34,411 nt of DNA from an uncultured Cellvibrio sp. (lineage in GTDB: Bacteria; Pseudomonadota; Gammaproteobacteria; Pseudomonadales; Cellvibrionaceae), in contig CAMLKG010000039.1 in NCBI GenBank assembly GCA_946480695.1, positions 1 through 34,411 on the forward strand, read 5' to 3'. The notes under the pieces were generated by a model. The model was given only the letters and a program-made list of their open reading frames with translations. It was not told the DNA's origin and ran no database searches. Position numbers and translations under genes: made by a program. Numbering within the stretch: position 1 is the first letter of the stretch; each line of letters starts with the position of its first letter. This document shows, piece by piece, positions 25,077-31,948 of this stretch.

Positions 25077-27092
25077 ATGAATGAAGTACCGTCTTCATCA
25101 GCAATACTCAACGACATACTGGCGCTGGTCGCCGCCAAAATGAAACTGGACCCGGGCAGCCTCTCGGCGGATACCGATCTCTTCGCCCTGGGCCTGGATT
25201 CGATCACCCTCATGGGTCTGGTTGCCCATTGGCGCGCCGCAGGCCATAGGGTGGACTTCGCCAGCCTCGCCAAAGCGCCGCGCGCCGGGGAATGGGTCCG
25301 GTACCTGGCCGCGCCGGTGCCTGCGGCAAACGCTGCCGATGCCCAGGGCCTCTGGACTTCCACACCCGGACGGCAGGATGACCCCGTGCCCCTTGCACCC
25401 ATGCAATACGCCTATTGGCTGGGGCGCGACCCGAAACAGCCCCTGGGGGGCGTCGCTGCCCACCTGTACACCGAATTTGATCGGGCCGGCGCCCCGGCGC
25501 TCGATCCGGATCGCCTCGGCCGGGCCTTGCAACGCCTGGTTGAACGCCACGCCTCCCTGCGCCTGAAAGTGACTGCCGACGGCCAGCAAACCTGCCTGCC
25601 GGCGGAACAGGCGGGATCGCTACGGGTAATGGATTTGCGCAACACCGCAGCGGCGGATATCCAGCAACAACTGGACACCACCCGCCAGCAATACTCATCC
25701 CGAATGCTGGATATCGAGGCCGGCGAAGTGTTCGCCATAGCGCTGAGCCTGCTGCCGGATGGCTGCCGTTTGCACCTGGATGTGGACATGATTGCCGCCG
25801 ATGCCGTCAGTTACCGCACCCTGCTGCGCGAGCTGGCCCTGTTGTATGAAAACCTTGATGTCACCCTGCCGGCGTTGCCGGTCAGCTACAGGGATTGCCG
25901 GATCGCCGCCGAACGCCGCTGGCCGGCGGTAAAACGCGGTGCGGGCCAATGGTGGCAAAACCGCCTCTATACCCTACCGGAAGGGCCGCAGCTTCCGTTG
26001 AAACCGGTGCCGGAACCTTCATCCGCCGCAAAACCCCGAACCACGCGCCGGCACTTCCATTTCGACGCCGGATTGCGCAATACCCTCTATGCCCAATGCC
26101 GCCAACATGGCCTTACCCCGGCGGCGGTGCTGGCGACCGTCATGGCGGAAACCCTGGCCGGTTGGAGCAGCGAGCCGCGCTTCCTGATTAATGTTCCGTT
26201 GTTCCTGCGCCCCATGGATGGCCCGGATGTGTCGGGAGTGGTTGGGGATTTCAGTAGCTCCGTTATGCTGGATGCCGATTTGAGCCGCATTGAAAACTTC
26301 ACCGAGCGCGCCCGACAAATCCAATCCCGCCTTCACGAGGATGCGGCCCATGCGGACTATAACGGGGTGCAGGTATTGCGCGACCTCGGCCGTATGAAGG
26401 GGCGACAAGTGACTGCGCCGGTTGTATTTACCAGCGCCCTGAACCTGGGTGAGCTGTTCGATCCGGCGGTTCGCCGCGTGTTCGGCGATCCGGTGTGGAT
26501 TATTTCCCAAGGGCCGCAAGTCTTGCTGGACACCCAGATCACCGAACTGGATGGCGGCCTGCTGCTCAACTGGGACTGCCGTGAGGATGCTTTCGTAGAC
26601 GGCGTGCTCGATGCCATGTTTGCCTTTTTCCACCAGTCCGTTATAGCGCTGGCGACGGTTCCGCAAACCTGGTCGCGCTGCCTGGCGGATAGCTTGCCCG
26701 CCGACCGCACGCGGGCCCAGGCGCCGGCGCCAATCTTCTGCACCCCAGACTTACCCCCGGCACCGCCGCAAACCCCGATTGAAAAAGCGATAGCCGCCGT
26801 ATGGGCTGATGTACTCGGCGGCCGGGGTGACAACATCAACCAGAACCTGTTTGCCGCCGGCGGCGATTCGGTGTTGGCCAACACCCTGGTCGCCCGGTTG
26901 CGGGAAATTTTCGGGGTCCAGGTTATCGACATGCAGCGCTTGTTTAACGCCCCCACCATCGCCGGATTGGCGGAGGCCATAGGCAATGCGGGCCTGGAGC
27001 AAATGACCCGGATCGCCGGGATCTACTGCGAAATCCTTGAGCTGGATGACGCGGCGCTGATGGCTGAATTTGCGGAGGCAAGCGCACCATGA
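25077..27092 (+). CDS. NRPS, aryl carrier-Cy-PCP (heterocyclisation protein)
   Basis: This 671-residue protein has three domains. An N-terminal carrier (about 1-80) has FALGLDSITLM with the phosphopantetheine Ser42. A heterocyclisation (Cy) domain (about 100-540) has the diagnostic DxxxxDxxS motif as DMIAADAVS (237-245) in place of HHxxxDG. A C-terminal carrier has AAGGDSVLANTL, Ser about 598. By order, the first carrier should accept salicylate from the neighbouring AMP ligase and the second threonine from the stand-alone A enzyme. The Cy domain would form the amide and close the threonine side chain to a methyloxazoline. There is no adenylation domain in the protein. The ATG at 25077 follows AGAAGGAGATAAGGGA. 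The end overlaps the ligase start by 4 bp. Confidence 0.9.
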   Translation: MNEVPSSSAILNDILALVAAKMKLDPGSLSADTDLFALGLDSITLMGLVAHWRAAGHRVDFASLAKAPRAGEWVRYLAAPVPAANAADAQGLWTSTPGRQDDPVPLAPMQYAYWLGRDPKQPLGGVAAHLYTEFDRAGAPALDPDRLGRALQRLVERHASLRLKVTADGQQTCLPAEQAGSLRVMDLRNTAAADIQQQLDTTRQQYSSRMLDIEAGEVFAIALSLLPDGCRLHLDVDMIAADAVSYRTLLRELALLYENLDVTLPALPVSYRDCRIAAERRWPAVKRGAGQWWQNRLYTLPEGPQLPLKPVPEPSSAAKPRTTRRHFHFDAGLRNTLYAQCRQHGLTPAAVLATVMAETLAGWSSEPRFLINVPLFLRPMDGPDVSGVVGDFSSSVMLDADLSRIENFTERARQIQSRLHEDAAHADYNGVQVLRDLGRMKGRQVTAPVVFTSALNLGELFDPAVRRVFGDPVWIISQGPQVLLDTQITELDGGLLLNWDCREDAFVDGVLDAMFAFFHQSVIALATVPQTWSRCLADSLPADRTRAQAPAPIFCTPDLPPAPPQTPIEKAIAAVWADVLGGRGDNINQNLFAAGGDSVLANTLVARLREIFGVQVIDMQRLFNAPTIAGLAEAIGNAGLEQMTRIAGIYCEILELDDAALMAEFAEASAP

Positions 27093-28795
27093 CCCACGAT
27101 GATCCGGCTTTCGATGGCCTGACCCCCTGGCCCGATGACCTGGTACAACGCTACCGCACGCAAGGGATTTGGGGCGATACCAACCTCGCCGATTGGCTGG
27201 AGGCCGCGCTGGCGCCGCGCCTTGACGACCTGGTCCTGAGCGGGCCCGGTTTCCCGGGCAACCAATGGCAGGACCTCACCGGCAAGGAGCTGCTAGCCCT
27301 GGTGAAGCGCATGGCGACCGGCCTGGGCCGCCTGGGGTTATCCCCCGGCGACCGGGTAGTGATGCAAATCGGCAACACCAATGCCTTTGTAGTTACCCTG
27401 TTCGCCTTGTTCAAGCTGGGAGTGATTCCGGTGATGGCCTTGCCGGGACACAGGCGCCGCGAGATCGAACATTTTCTACGCCTGGCCAAGGCGCGCGCCT
27501 GGTTGGCCAGCGAGGGCGACGCGGGTATGGATTTCCGTGACCTGGGGGCCCAACTGCGCGATGCGGTACCGGAACTCGAACACATCATCATCGATACAAC
27601 AAGCCCCGGCGCCCACCGGACCCTGGCGTCCCTGTTGGATGGAGATGCCGGTCACTTGCCGGCCTACAGCGCCGATCCGGCCGGTATCGCCTTGCTCCTG
27701 TGTTCCGGAGGCACGACCGGCCTGCCGAAGCTTATTCCCCGCACCCATCGCGATTACCTCTACAACGCCGGGGCCAGCGCCGAAGTGTGCGAATTGACCG
27801 CAGCGGACCGCTACCTGGTCGCCCTGCCCGCCGCCCATAACTTTCCCCTGGCCTGCCCCGGTATCCTCGGGGCGTTTAGTGCCGGAGCCAGGGTCGTTAT
27901 GTGCCCGGCCCCTAGCCCCGAAATCGCCTTTGACTGTATCGCACGCAGCGGTGCCACGGTTACCGCCCTGGTGCCGCCCCTGGTCCGGGTTTGGCTTGAA
28001 CACGCCGCCCTGGTTGCTCCGCCGCCGGCTAGCCTGCGCTTGCTGCAAGCAGGCGGTGCGCGCCTCGATGCGGCTTTGGCGAAGCGCGTATGCGCGGAAC
28101 TGGGTTGCGCCCTCCAGCAGGTTTTCGGTATGGCGGAAGGCCTGCTCAATTACACCCGCGCCACCGACCCGGACCTGCTGGTCCAAAACACCCAGGGGTG
28201 GCCCCTATCCGACCTGGACGAGATCCGCATTGTCGACCCGGATGGCCAGGATGTGGCCCCCGGTAAGCGTGGCGAACTCTGGACGCGCGGCCCTTATACC
28301 CTGCGCGGGTACTACAAGGATGAAGACGCCAATCGCCGCTCCTTCAGCCCCGAGGGTTATTACCGCAGCGGGGACCTGGTGCGCCAGCTTAGCTCCGGCC
28401 ACCTGGTGGTTGAAGGGCGCGTACGCGAGGTGATCCGCCGGGGCGCAGAAACCGTATCGGTTGAGGCCCTGGAAACCCTGCTTGCCAGCCACCCGGCGAT
28501 CAAGGATGTCGCCGTAGTCGGCCTACCCTGCGAACGGCTCGGTGAGCAGGTCTGTGCGGTGTTGGTCCTCGCCGGGGACACCCAGCCCCCCGGCCTGGGG
28601 GAATTGCGCAACTTTTTGATCGACCAGGGAGTCGCGCGTTTTATGTTGCCGGACACATTGGCCTTTATCGACAAACTACCCATGACCGCCGTGGGCAAGG
28701 TTGCCCGCCAGCAACTTATCGCGACAGTGCTCCAATCCCGCCAAAACCCTGAAACCCCTGAACTCCCTGCAACCCAAGGATTATTGACACCATGA
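27089..28795 (+). CDS. Salicylate-AMP ligase
   Basis: This 568-residue aryl-AMP ligase is of the EntE/DhbE/YbtE/MbtA family, with LLCSGGTTGLPKLIPRTH as the P-loop, VFGMAEGLLNYT, YYRSGDLV and the C-terminal MTAVGKVARQQL with catalytic Lys. The aryl pocket reads HNFPLACPG at 250-258. By alignment with DhbE (His234, Asn235), Cys256 takes the place of Ser240. Ser there goes with 2,3-dihydroxybenzoate enzymes and Cys with salicylate enzymes, so salicylate is preferred; the salicylate synthase in the locus agrees. It should charge the N-terminal carrier of the preceding protein. Start and stop both overlap neighbours by 4 bp. Confidence 0.9.
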   Translation: MTHDDPAFDGLTPWPDDLVQRYRTQGIWGDTNLADWLEAALAPRLDDLVLSGPGFPGNQWQDLTGKELLALVKRMATGLGRLGLSPGDRVVMQIGNTNAFVVTLFALFKLGVIPVMALPGHRRREIEHFLRLAKARAWLASEGDAGMDFRDLGAQLRDAVPELEHIIIDTTSPGAHRTLASLLDGDAGHLPAYSADPAGIALLLCSGGTTGLPKLIPRTHRDYLYNAGASAEVCELTAADRYLVALPAAHNFPLACPGILGAFSAGARVVMCPAPSPEIAFDCIARSGATVTALVPPLVRVWLEHAALVAPPPASLRLLQAGGARLDAALAKRVCAELGCALQQVFGMAEGLLNYTRATDPDLLVQNTQGWPLSDLDEIRIVDPDGQDVAPGKRGELWTRGPYTLRGYYKDEDANRRSFSPEGYYRSGDLVRQLSSGHLVVEGRVREVIRRGAETVSVEALETLLASHPAIKDVAVVGLPCERLGEQVCAVLVLAGDTQPPGLGELRNFLIDQGVARFMLPDTLAFIDKLPMTAVGKVARQQLIATVLQSRQNPETPELPATQGLLTP

Positions 28796-29628
28796 CCGAA
28801 GAAACCCTTACCCATCCAACCCAATCATCCGCCGGCAACCGCACCGCAGCCGTAACCGCTCCCCAATGGTTAGCGGACGAGTATGAAGCGGGCAATGACG
28901 GCCAATACCTGGCTGCCCGCCAGGCCCTGGAGTCCATCGGCCTGTGGGATTCCCCACCCACCGGCCATGCCGTAGATGTCGGCTGCGGCAGCGGTCGCAT
29001 GGCCGAAGCCCTGGCTCGCCATGGCTGGCAAGTGCGCGCGCTGGACGTATCCCAATCCATGGTGGCCGCCGCCGCCCGGCGCTGCCAGGGCCTGCCCGTT
29101 ACCGCCAATGTGTGCGACGCCCGGCAGCTAACCCTGACTCCACGTTACTACTCCCTCGTCACCAGCTTCTGGATGCTCCATTGGCTGGAAGATCCCCGCC
29201 CCACCTTGCAACAAATGACCAAAGCCGTGGTTCCCGGCGGCCATTTGGTATTGCAATGGAGCTGCGGCCAGCCCCGCTCCCAGGGATTCCTGTTGCGGGA
29301 CACCATCCAGGAAGTCTTCGCCCGCCCGGCCTGGCGCGAGCGTTTACAAGAAGCGCCCCTCGCCATGTACCAACACCCGTTGGATGAAGTCTCCGGGTTT
29401 GTCCGCGATGCCGGCTTTGAAATCCTGTCAACGCGCGAAAACATCATGGTGGGCGGCGGTGAAAGTCCGGAAAAACTCAAGCGCGCATTACGCTCCGCCG
29501 CCTTCGCCGCGCAAACGGTAATCCTGGGGGACGACGTGGACACGCTTATTGATGAATGCCTGCAACTGCTGATGGAACGCCAGGCATTACAAGTAGCAAA
29601 TACCGAGCTGATAGCCCGGCTCAAATAA
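28792..29628 (+). CDS. SAM-dependent methyltransferase of the siderophore operon
   Basis: This 278-residue class I methyltransferase has motif I VDVGCGSGRMAEAL (about 62-75), acidic end of strand 2 in ALDVSQSM, motif II/III-like NVCDARQL, and a post-motif region VVPGGHLVLQWS. It is the last gene of the operon and overlaps the ligase gene by 4 bp, so it probably tailors the siderophore or an intermediate. The target atom cannot be read from sequence: the phenol, a hydroxamate or amine nitrogen, or the carboxylate of a released acid are all possible. AAGGA lies about 11 bases before the ATG. A terminator follows 31 bp after the stop. Confidence 0.82.
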   Translation: MTEETLTHPTQSSAGNRTAAVTAPQWLADEYEAGNDGQYLAARQALESIGLWDSPPTGHAVDVGCGSGRMAEALARHGWQVRALDVSQSMVAAAARRCQGLPVTANVCDARQLTLTPRYYSLVTSFWMLHWLEDPRPTLQQMTKAVVPGGHLVLQWSCGQPRSQGFLLRDTIQEVFARPAWRERLQEAPLAMYQHPLDEVSGFVRDAGFEILSTRENIMVGGGESPEKLKRALRSAAFAAQTVILGDDVDTLIDECLQLLMERQALQVANTELIARLK

Positions 29629-29659
29629 AGCAAGGCAACACGCAAAGCGATCAAATGTG

Positions 29660-29688
29660 AAAAAGCCGGAGGGGTACTCCGGCTTTTT
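29660..29688 (+). terminator. Rho-independent terminator of the siderophore operon
   Basis: A perfect 12-bp stem (AAAAAGCCGGAG 29660-29671, CTCCGGCTTTTT 29677-29688) with a 5-base loop and a terminal T-run follows the methyltransferase. It separates the siderophore locus from the cassette array. Confidence 0.92.
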
Positions 29689-29711
29689 AATTTTTGAATG
29701 TATTGAATGAC

Positions 29712-29825
29712 GCTTCAACGCCTCAAACAGCTGTGGCTTTGTAGCGGATTGTTTTGCAGTAGCCTAGTGTAAAATCGCAAAACAAGGAACGGAAAATCCG
29801 TCAGACTGGTTTGCCTTGTTAATGC
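29712..29825 (-). repeat. attC-like site (array left end)
   Basis: Read leftward, it begins TTAACAAGGC, overlapping the stop of the small ORF at 29819, and ends GAGGCGTTGAAGC. The outer arms (TTAAC, GGCGTT) fit attC R-box geometry and the interior has further dyads. It is the outermost repeat, next to the siderophore terminator. Confidence 0.5.
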
Positions 29826-29938
29826 TTTTTCTTCTTCTCTTTTTGTTGCTCAACAAGCAGCTTACCTATATTTGATTTTCCCTTCCTGGATTTTGCTTCT
29901 TGCAGAGTTAGGCGTGTTTTCTTATTTTTCTCGTTCAT
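29819..29938 (-). CDS. Small basic protein in the BrnT/BrnA cassette
   Basis: This 39-residue, Lys-rich ORF starts at ATG 29938 inside the end of the BrnA-like gene and has AGGAA nine bases upstream. Its N-terminus (KKTRLTLQEAKSRKGKSN) resembles the N-terminus of the preceding antitoxin-like protein (ERTTRITLEQARKLRG). That could mean a duplicated toxin-binding segment, or a broken-off antitoxin piece. The stop TAA overlaps the attC-like repeat. I do not recognise a named family. Confidence 0.45.
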   Translation of the reverse strand: MNEKNKKTRLTLQEAKSRKGKSNIGKLLVEQQKEKKKKH

Positions 29939-30122
29939 TTTTACGGTTCCTAGCTAATTTAAATTGAGCCAACTCTTCATCGGTTAGGTGGTACAAATCT
30001 GGATCGTTTTCTATGATTCGGTCAATTTCTTCATCCGATACTTGGTTAATTCTCTTGGAATCTGATAAACCCCGAAGTTTACGAGCTTGCTCCAAAGTAA
30101 TGCGTGTGGTTCTCTCAGTCAT
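29922..30122 (-). CDS. BrnA-like antitoxin, short form
   Basis: This 66-residue protein overlaps the BrnT-like toxin gene by 4 bp (ATGA). Its sequence TRITLEQARKLRG ... SDEEIDRIIENDPDLYHLTDEEL matches the N-terminal, toxin-binding half of BrnA antitoxins, but the usual C-terminal ribbon-helix-helix DNA-binding part is missing. It may neutralise the toxin without autoregulating, or be truncated. It is translationally coupled to the toxin gene, and the downstream small ORF overlaps its end by 17 bp. Confidence 0.65.
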   Translation of the reverse strand: MTERTTRITLEQARKLRGLSDSKRINQVSDEEIDRIIENDPDLYHLTDEELAQFKLARNRKNEREK

Positions 30123-30427
30123 AATGCGAGCCCCTTAGGGAAAGTCCGGCTTTCGTACATTTCGATCTCTTGGCGCTTGGCGGGACGGACAGATATTATG
30201 CGGTTCACTATACGTCCTTGATCGTAGACACGAATCGTGTACGCAACAAATAGTATACCTACAGGGCCCTTTCCAATCGTCTGATATCTTTTTTCACCGT
30301 AATCTTTACGACTATCCAGTCTCTCTTGCCTAAAAGGATCATCCCAAATCAATACTGCATCCCAAAAATCAATCCCCCTTTCCAGTAGAGTTTTTTCTCG
30401 TTTAGCTTCATCCCACTCAAACTCCAT
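30119..30427 (-). CDS. brnT: BrnT family toxin
   Basis: This 102-residue protein has the DUF497/BrnT pattern: FEWDEAKREKTLLERGIDFWDAVLIWDD at the N-terminus (two parts joined at residue 20), then EKRYQTIG, ILFVAYTIR and a late RIISVRPAKRQEIEMYE. The conserved Lys/Arg/His-type residues of the RelE-like ribonuclease fold are in the expected places (Lys9, Arg45-like, R-x-A-x-x-x-E at the end). BrnT toxins cleave RNA and are neutralised by BrnA. The ATG is preceded by AAAAGGAGAAAAGG. It is the first gene of its cassette and immediately follows a short attC-like repeat. Confidence 0.85.
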   Translation of the reverse strand: MEFEWDEAKREKTLLERGIDFWDAVLIWDDPFRQERLDSRKDYGEKRYQTIGKGPVGILFVAYTIRVYDQGRIVNRIISVRPAKRQEIEMYESRTFPKGLAL

Positions 30428-30462
30428 ACCTTTTCTCCTTTTTTCCTATGATATAGCTGAAC

Positions 30463-30500
30463 AATTAACGCCAAGCTCAACCGCAACGCCTGTTTATGTG
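30463..30500 (-). repeat. Truncated attC-like repeat
   Basis: Read leftward, GCGGTTGAGCTTGGCGTTAATT matches the right half of the next repeat (GCCGTTGAGCTCGACGTTATG), but the inner hairpin is absent. It lies just upstream of the BrnT gene and ends with a GCGTTA core. Confidence 0.45.
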
Positions 30501-30619
30501 TTATTTCTTTCCAATTTTTTTGCCGTATGACGACCGCAAATTATCCCGATAATAATAAAAATAGAAAGCGATACCAGGAAACTTCTTTGGTGATTTCCAT
30601 TTGTTTCATAACGTCGAGC
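30494..30619 (-). pseudogene. Possible eroded mini-cassette gene
   Basis: The gap between two repeats holds an open frame of 41 codons ending at TAA 30494. It encodes one membrane segment (FLVSLSIFIIIGIICGRH) and a basic tail (KKLERNNT), like a tiny membrane protein. It has no ATG, GTG or TTG start in frame. An ATG just after the repeat core (30609) is in another frame and stops after 22 codons. A decayed or frameshifted cassette gene is the best reading, with low certainty. Otherwise 30428-30741 contains only repeats. Confidence 0.3.
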
Positions 30620-30730
30620 TCAACGGCAATTTGTAAGTTGTGACTTTGGGGAATACTTTGCCCAGCAAAACCACAAAGCCGAGACTTACAAAAAACTGTC
30701 TAGACAAGTAGTGGCCTACTGCAACGCTTT
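30607..30730 (-). repeat. attC-like site
   Basis: It runs from GCGTTGCAGTAGG to CGACGTTATG (minus strand). The inner part is a long hairpin: TTGTAAGT and ACTTACAA pair perfectly, then CTTTGTGG with CCCCAAAG. The 16-base block at 30663-30678 is shared with the repeats at 31390 and 32624. Confidence 0.6.
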
Positions 30731-30741
30731 ATTATGAATGT

Positions 30742-30993
30742 TTAGCGTAGTAATTTGCCTGTGTAGAGGTCTTCAACTGGAAAGATCATGGTGTAATCGT
30801 CCCAATTTAAATTGCCATCTTCGATTTTGAAATTAAGGAAACCTGATTCAGATTTATAACGGTCGTAGTCCGGATGACCTACAGAAAATATAAATGGCGC
30901 AAAGTCTATAAGACGACTCTCTCCGTTAGAGAACTCAACCTGAAGAATATGTGACTTTATATGCTTTGCGCTTTTAACGGATAAAGCTGACAT
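30742..30993 (-). CDS. DUF2442 domain protein
   Basis: An 83-residue protein with the DUF2442 pattern: an opening HILQVEFSNGESRLIDFAPFI segment (first 20 residues of it visible as HILQVEFSNGESRLIDFAPF), then NLNWDDY and the closing FPVEDLYTGKLL. Genes for this domain usually sit beside DUF4160 genes and are regarded as likely antitoxin or partner proteins. Here it overlaps the DUF4160 gene by 20 bp and is followed by an attC-like site, so the two form one cassette. AAGGTG precedes the ATG. The function is inferred from association only. Confidence 0.8.
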   Translation of the reverse strand: MSALSVKSAKHIKSHILQVEFSNGESRLIDFAPFIFSVGHPDYDRYKSESGFLNFKIEDGNLNWDDYTMIFPVEDLYTGKLLR

Positions 30994-31291
30994 TTTTCAC
31001 CTTTTGCGTGATGATTTTTGGTGCTATGGATTTTTTCTTAACGAAGTAGTCAATCCATTTTTCGACAATTTCATTAGCGTACACATGAACAAACTCTTCA
31101 AACTCTTTGCGTTTGTTTGGCTCTAAACCTAAGCCTTTGTCTTTTAGTACGATTTTGTTAATTCTGCCATTGAATAAATGAATTTCAGCTTTTGATTCAC
31201 GTCCTGCGTGTTTTCCATGTATGTGGATAGGTTCATGCTCGTTGCTGTAGAAAAACAAAATAATTCCCAAGTATTCATAAAGCTTTGGCAT
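30974..31291 (-). CDS. DUF4160 domain protein
   Basis: This 105-residue protein begins MPKLYEYLGIILFFYSNEHE and has the HEPIHIHGKHAG motif and KAEIHLFNGRI strand of the DUF4160 family. The stretch after residue 70 is helical and ends in a basic tail. The family is commonly paired with DUF2442, as here, in toxin-antitoxin-like couples whose activity is not well established. It starts directly after an attC-like core (TCGTTAAC) with AAAGGAG just upstream of the ATG. Confidence 0.8.
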   Translation of the reverse strand: MPKLYEYLGIILFFYSNEHEPIHIHGKHAGRESKAEIHLFNGRINKIVLKDKGLGLEPNKRKEFEEFVHVYANEIVEKWIDYFVKKKSIAPKIITQKVKNVSFIR

Positions 31292-31305
31292 TTAGCACTC
31301 CTTTA

Positions 31306-31470
31306 GTTAACGATGATGTAAGTTGTACGGATTTATATCGCCGCGTACAACAGCATTTTATAAGGTGTGGTTTGTGGGTTACTTTTACGCAGCAAAACCA
31401 CAAAGCCGTGACTTACTGTCAATGCACGCAATGCGAGTTGCAGCACTTTGTAGGCCTTGTGGTTGTTGCC
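31306..31470 (-). repeat. attC-like site
   Basis: It begins near CACAAGGCC, carries the 16-base block at 31390-31405 and ends ATCGTTAAC. The right arm is longer than in the other repeats (an extra GTACGCGGC...CCGTACAACTTAC stretch), so its limits are approximate. Confidence 0.5.
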
Positions 31471-31484
31471 AACTATAGCCCAAG

Positions 31485-31742
31485 CTATCCGCCAGATGAA
31501 GCCGACAGGATAATTTGCCCGGGATTAACGGTGACTTGTAACTCTGTGCCGATAGGGAGACAGGCGTGGGTTAACCAATATCCCTTGATGAGAATGAATG
31601 GTACTGGCTCAGGATAGGGATTTTTCTGAAAGGTTTTACCTTGATAGCAATACTCATAATGCCCTTTACGGACTTTGAGCTGGCGATGGTAGGGAAATTT
31701 TGCAGCCGAGCGGGACTCTGGCTTATCATTGCGCTTAGCCAT
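31485..31742 (-). CDS. SymE-like toxin
   Basis: This 85-residue basic protein has a C-terminal half matching SymE: VPFILIKGYWLTHACLPIGT, then ELQVTVNPGQIILSA, the AbrB-like fold that became a toxin in this family. In E. coli, SymE is an SOS-induced RNA-damaging or nucleoid-condensing protein held down by the antisense RNA SymR. The start is well placed with AAGGAG upstream. Upstream on the opposite strand is a candidate antisense RNA (about 31752-31922) with a LexA-like element, a close parallel to symE/symR. It is a single-gene cassette. Confidence 0.75.
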   Translation of the reverse strand: MAKRNDKPESRSAAKFPYHRQLKVRKGHYEYCYQGKTFQKNPYPEPVPFILIKGYWLTHACLPIGTELQVTVNPGQIILSASSGG

Positions 31743-31876
31743 AATGGACTCCTTCGAAGTCTGTTGTGGTTAGCTGCCTCTGGGTGTTCCAGCACTCAGG
31801 GGTAGCGACTTAAATTTACGTAACTGTTTTTGTTTGCTTGGACGCTCCTGTGTTTGGGTTACAAGCAGAAACAATG

Positions 31877-31922
31877 AAACACCAAGAAGCTGTATAAATC
31901 AACAGTTTCTTGGTGTTTTTTT
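31877..31922 (+). terminator. Rho-independent terminator on the plus strand
   Basis: A 17-bp stem (31877-31893 with 31902-31918, one G-U) with an 8-base loop is followed by seven T. It points right, against the direction of every gene in the array, so it most likely ends the candidate antisense RNA. Confidence 0.75.
31890..31905. promoter_or_regulatory. LexA-like (SOS) box
   Basis: CTGTATAAATCAACAG fits CTGT-N8-ACAG exactly with an AT-rich core. It lies about 150 bp upstream of the symE-like start, inside the terminator hairpin. E. coli symE is LexA-controlled, so the match is suggestive, but the same bases are also needed for the hairpin. Confidence 0.4.
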
Positions 31923-31948
31923 ATGCGCGGGATTTGATTGGTTTTTAC

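Larger units (their letters stand above)
31752..31922 (+). ncRNA. Candidate SymR-like antisense RNA
   Basis: It lies opposite the symE-like leader. Hairpin 1 pairs 31773-31786 with 31793-31806 (14 bp, including three G-U). Hairpin 2 pairs 31877-31893 with 31902-31918 (17 bp, one G-U) and runs into a T-run to 31922. Every imperfect pair is a G-U wobble only when the plus strand is the RNA; on the minus strand they would be A-C mismatches. That argues for a plus-strand transcript ending at 31922. The start is a guess: CATAAT (31740-31745) could be the -10, but no good -35 is seen. It would be complementary to the symE 5' leader. Confidence 0.45.

Noticed and set aside
31285..31617. Plus-strand open frame of 110 codons
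   Set aside because: It spans an attC-like repeat and the antisense of the SymE-like gene and has no protein-like features.
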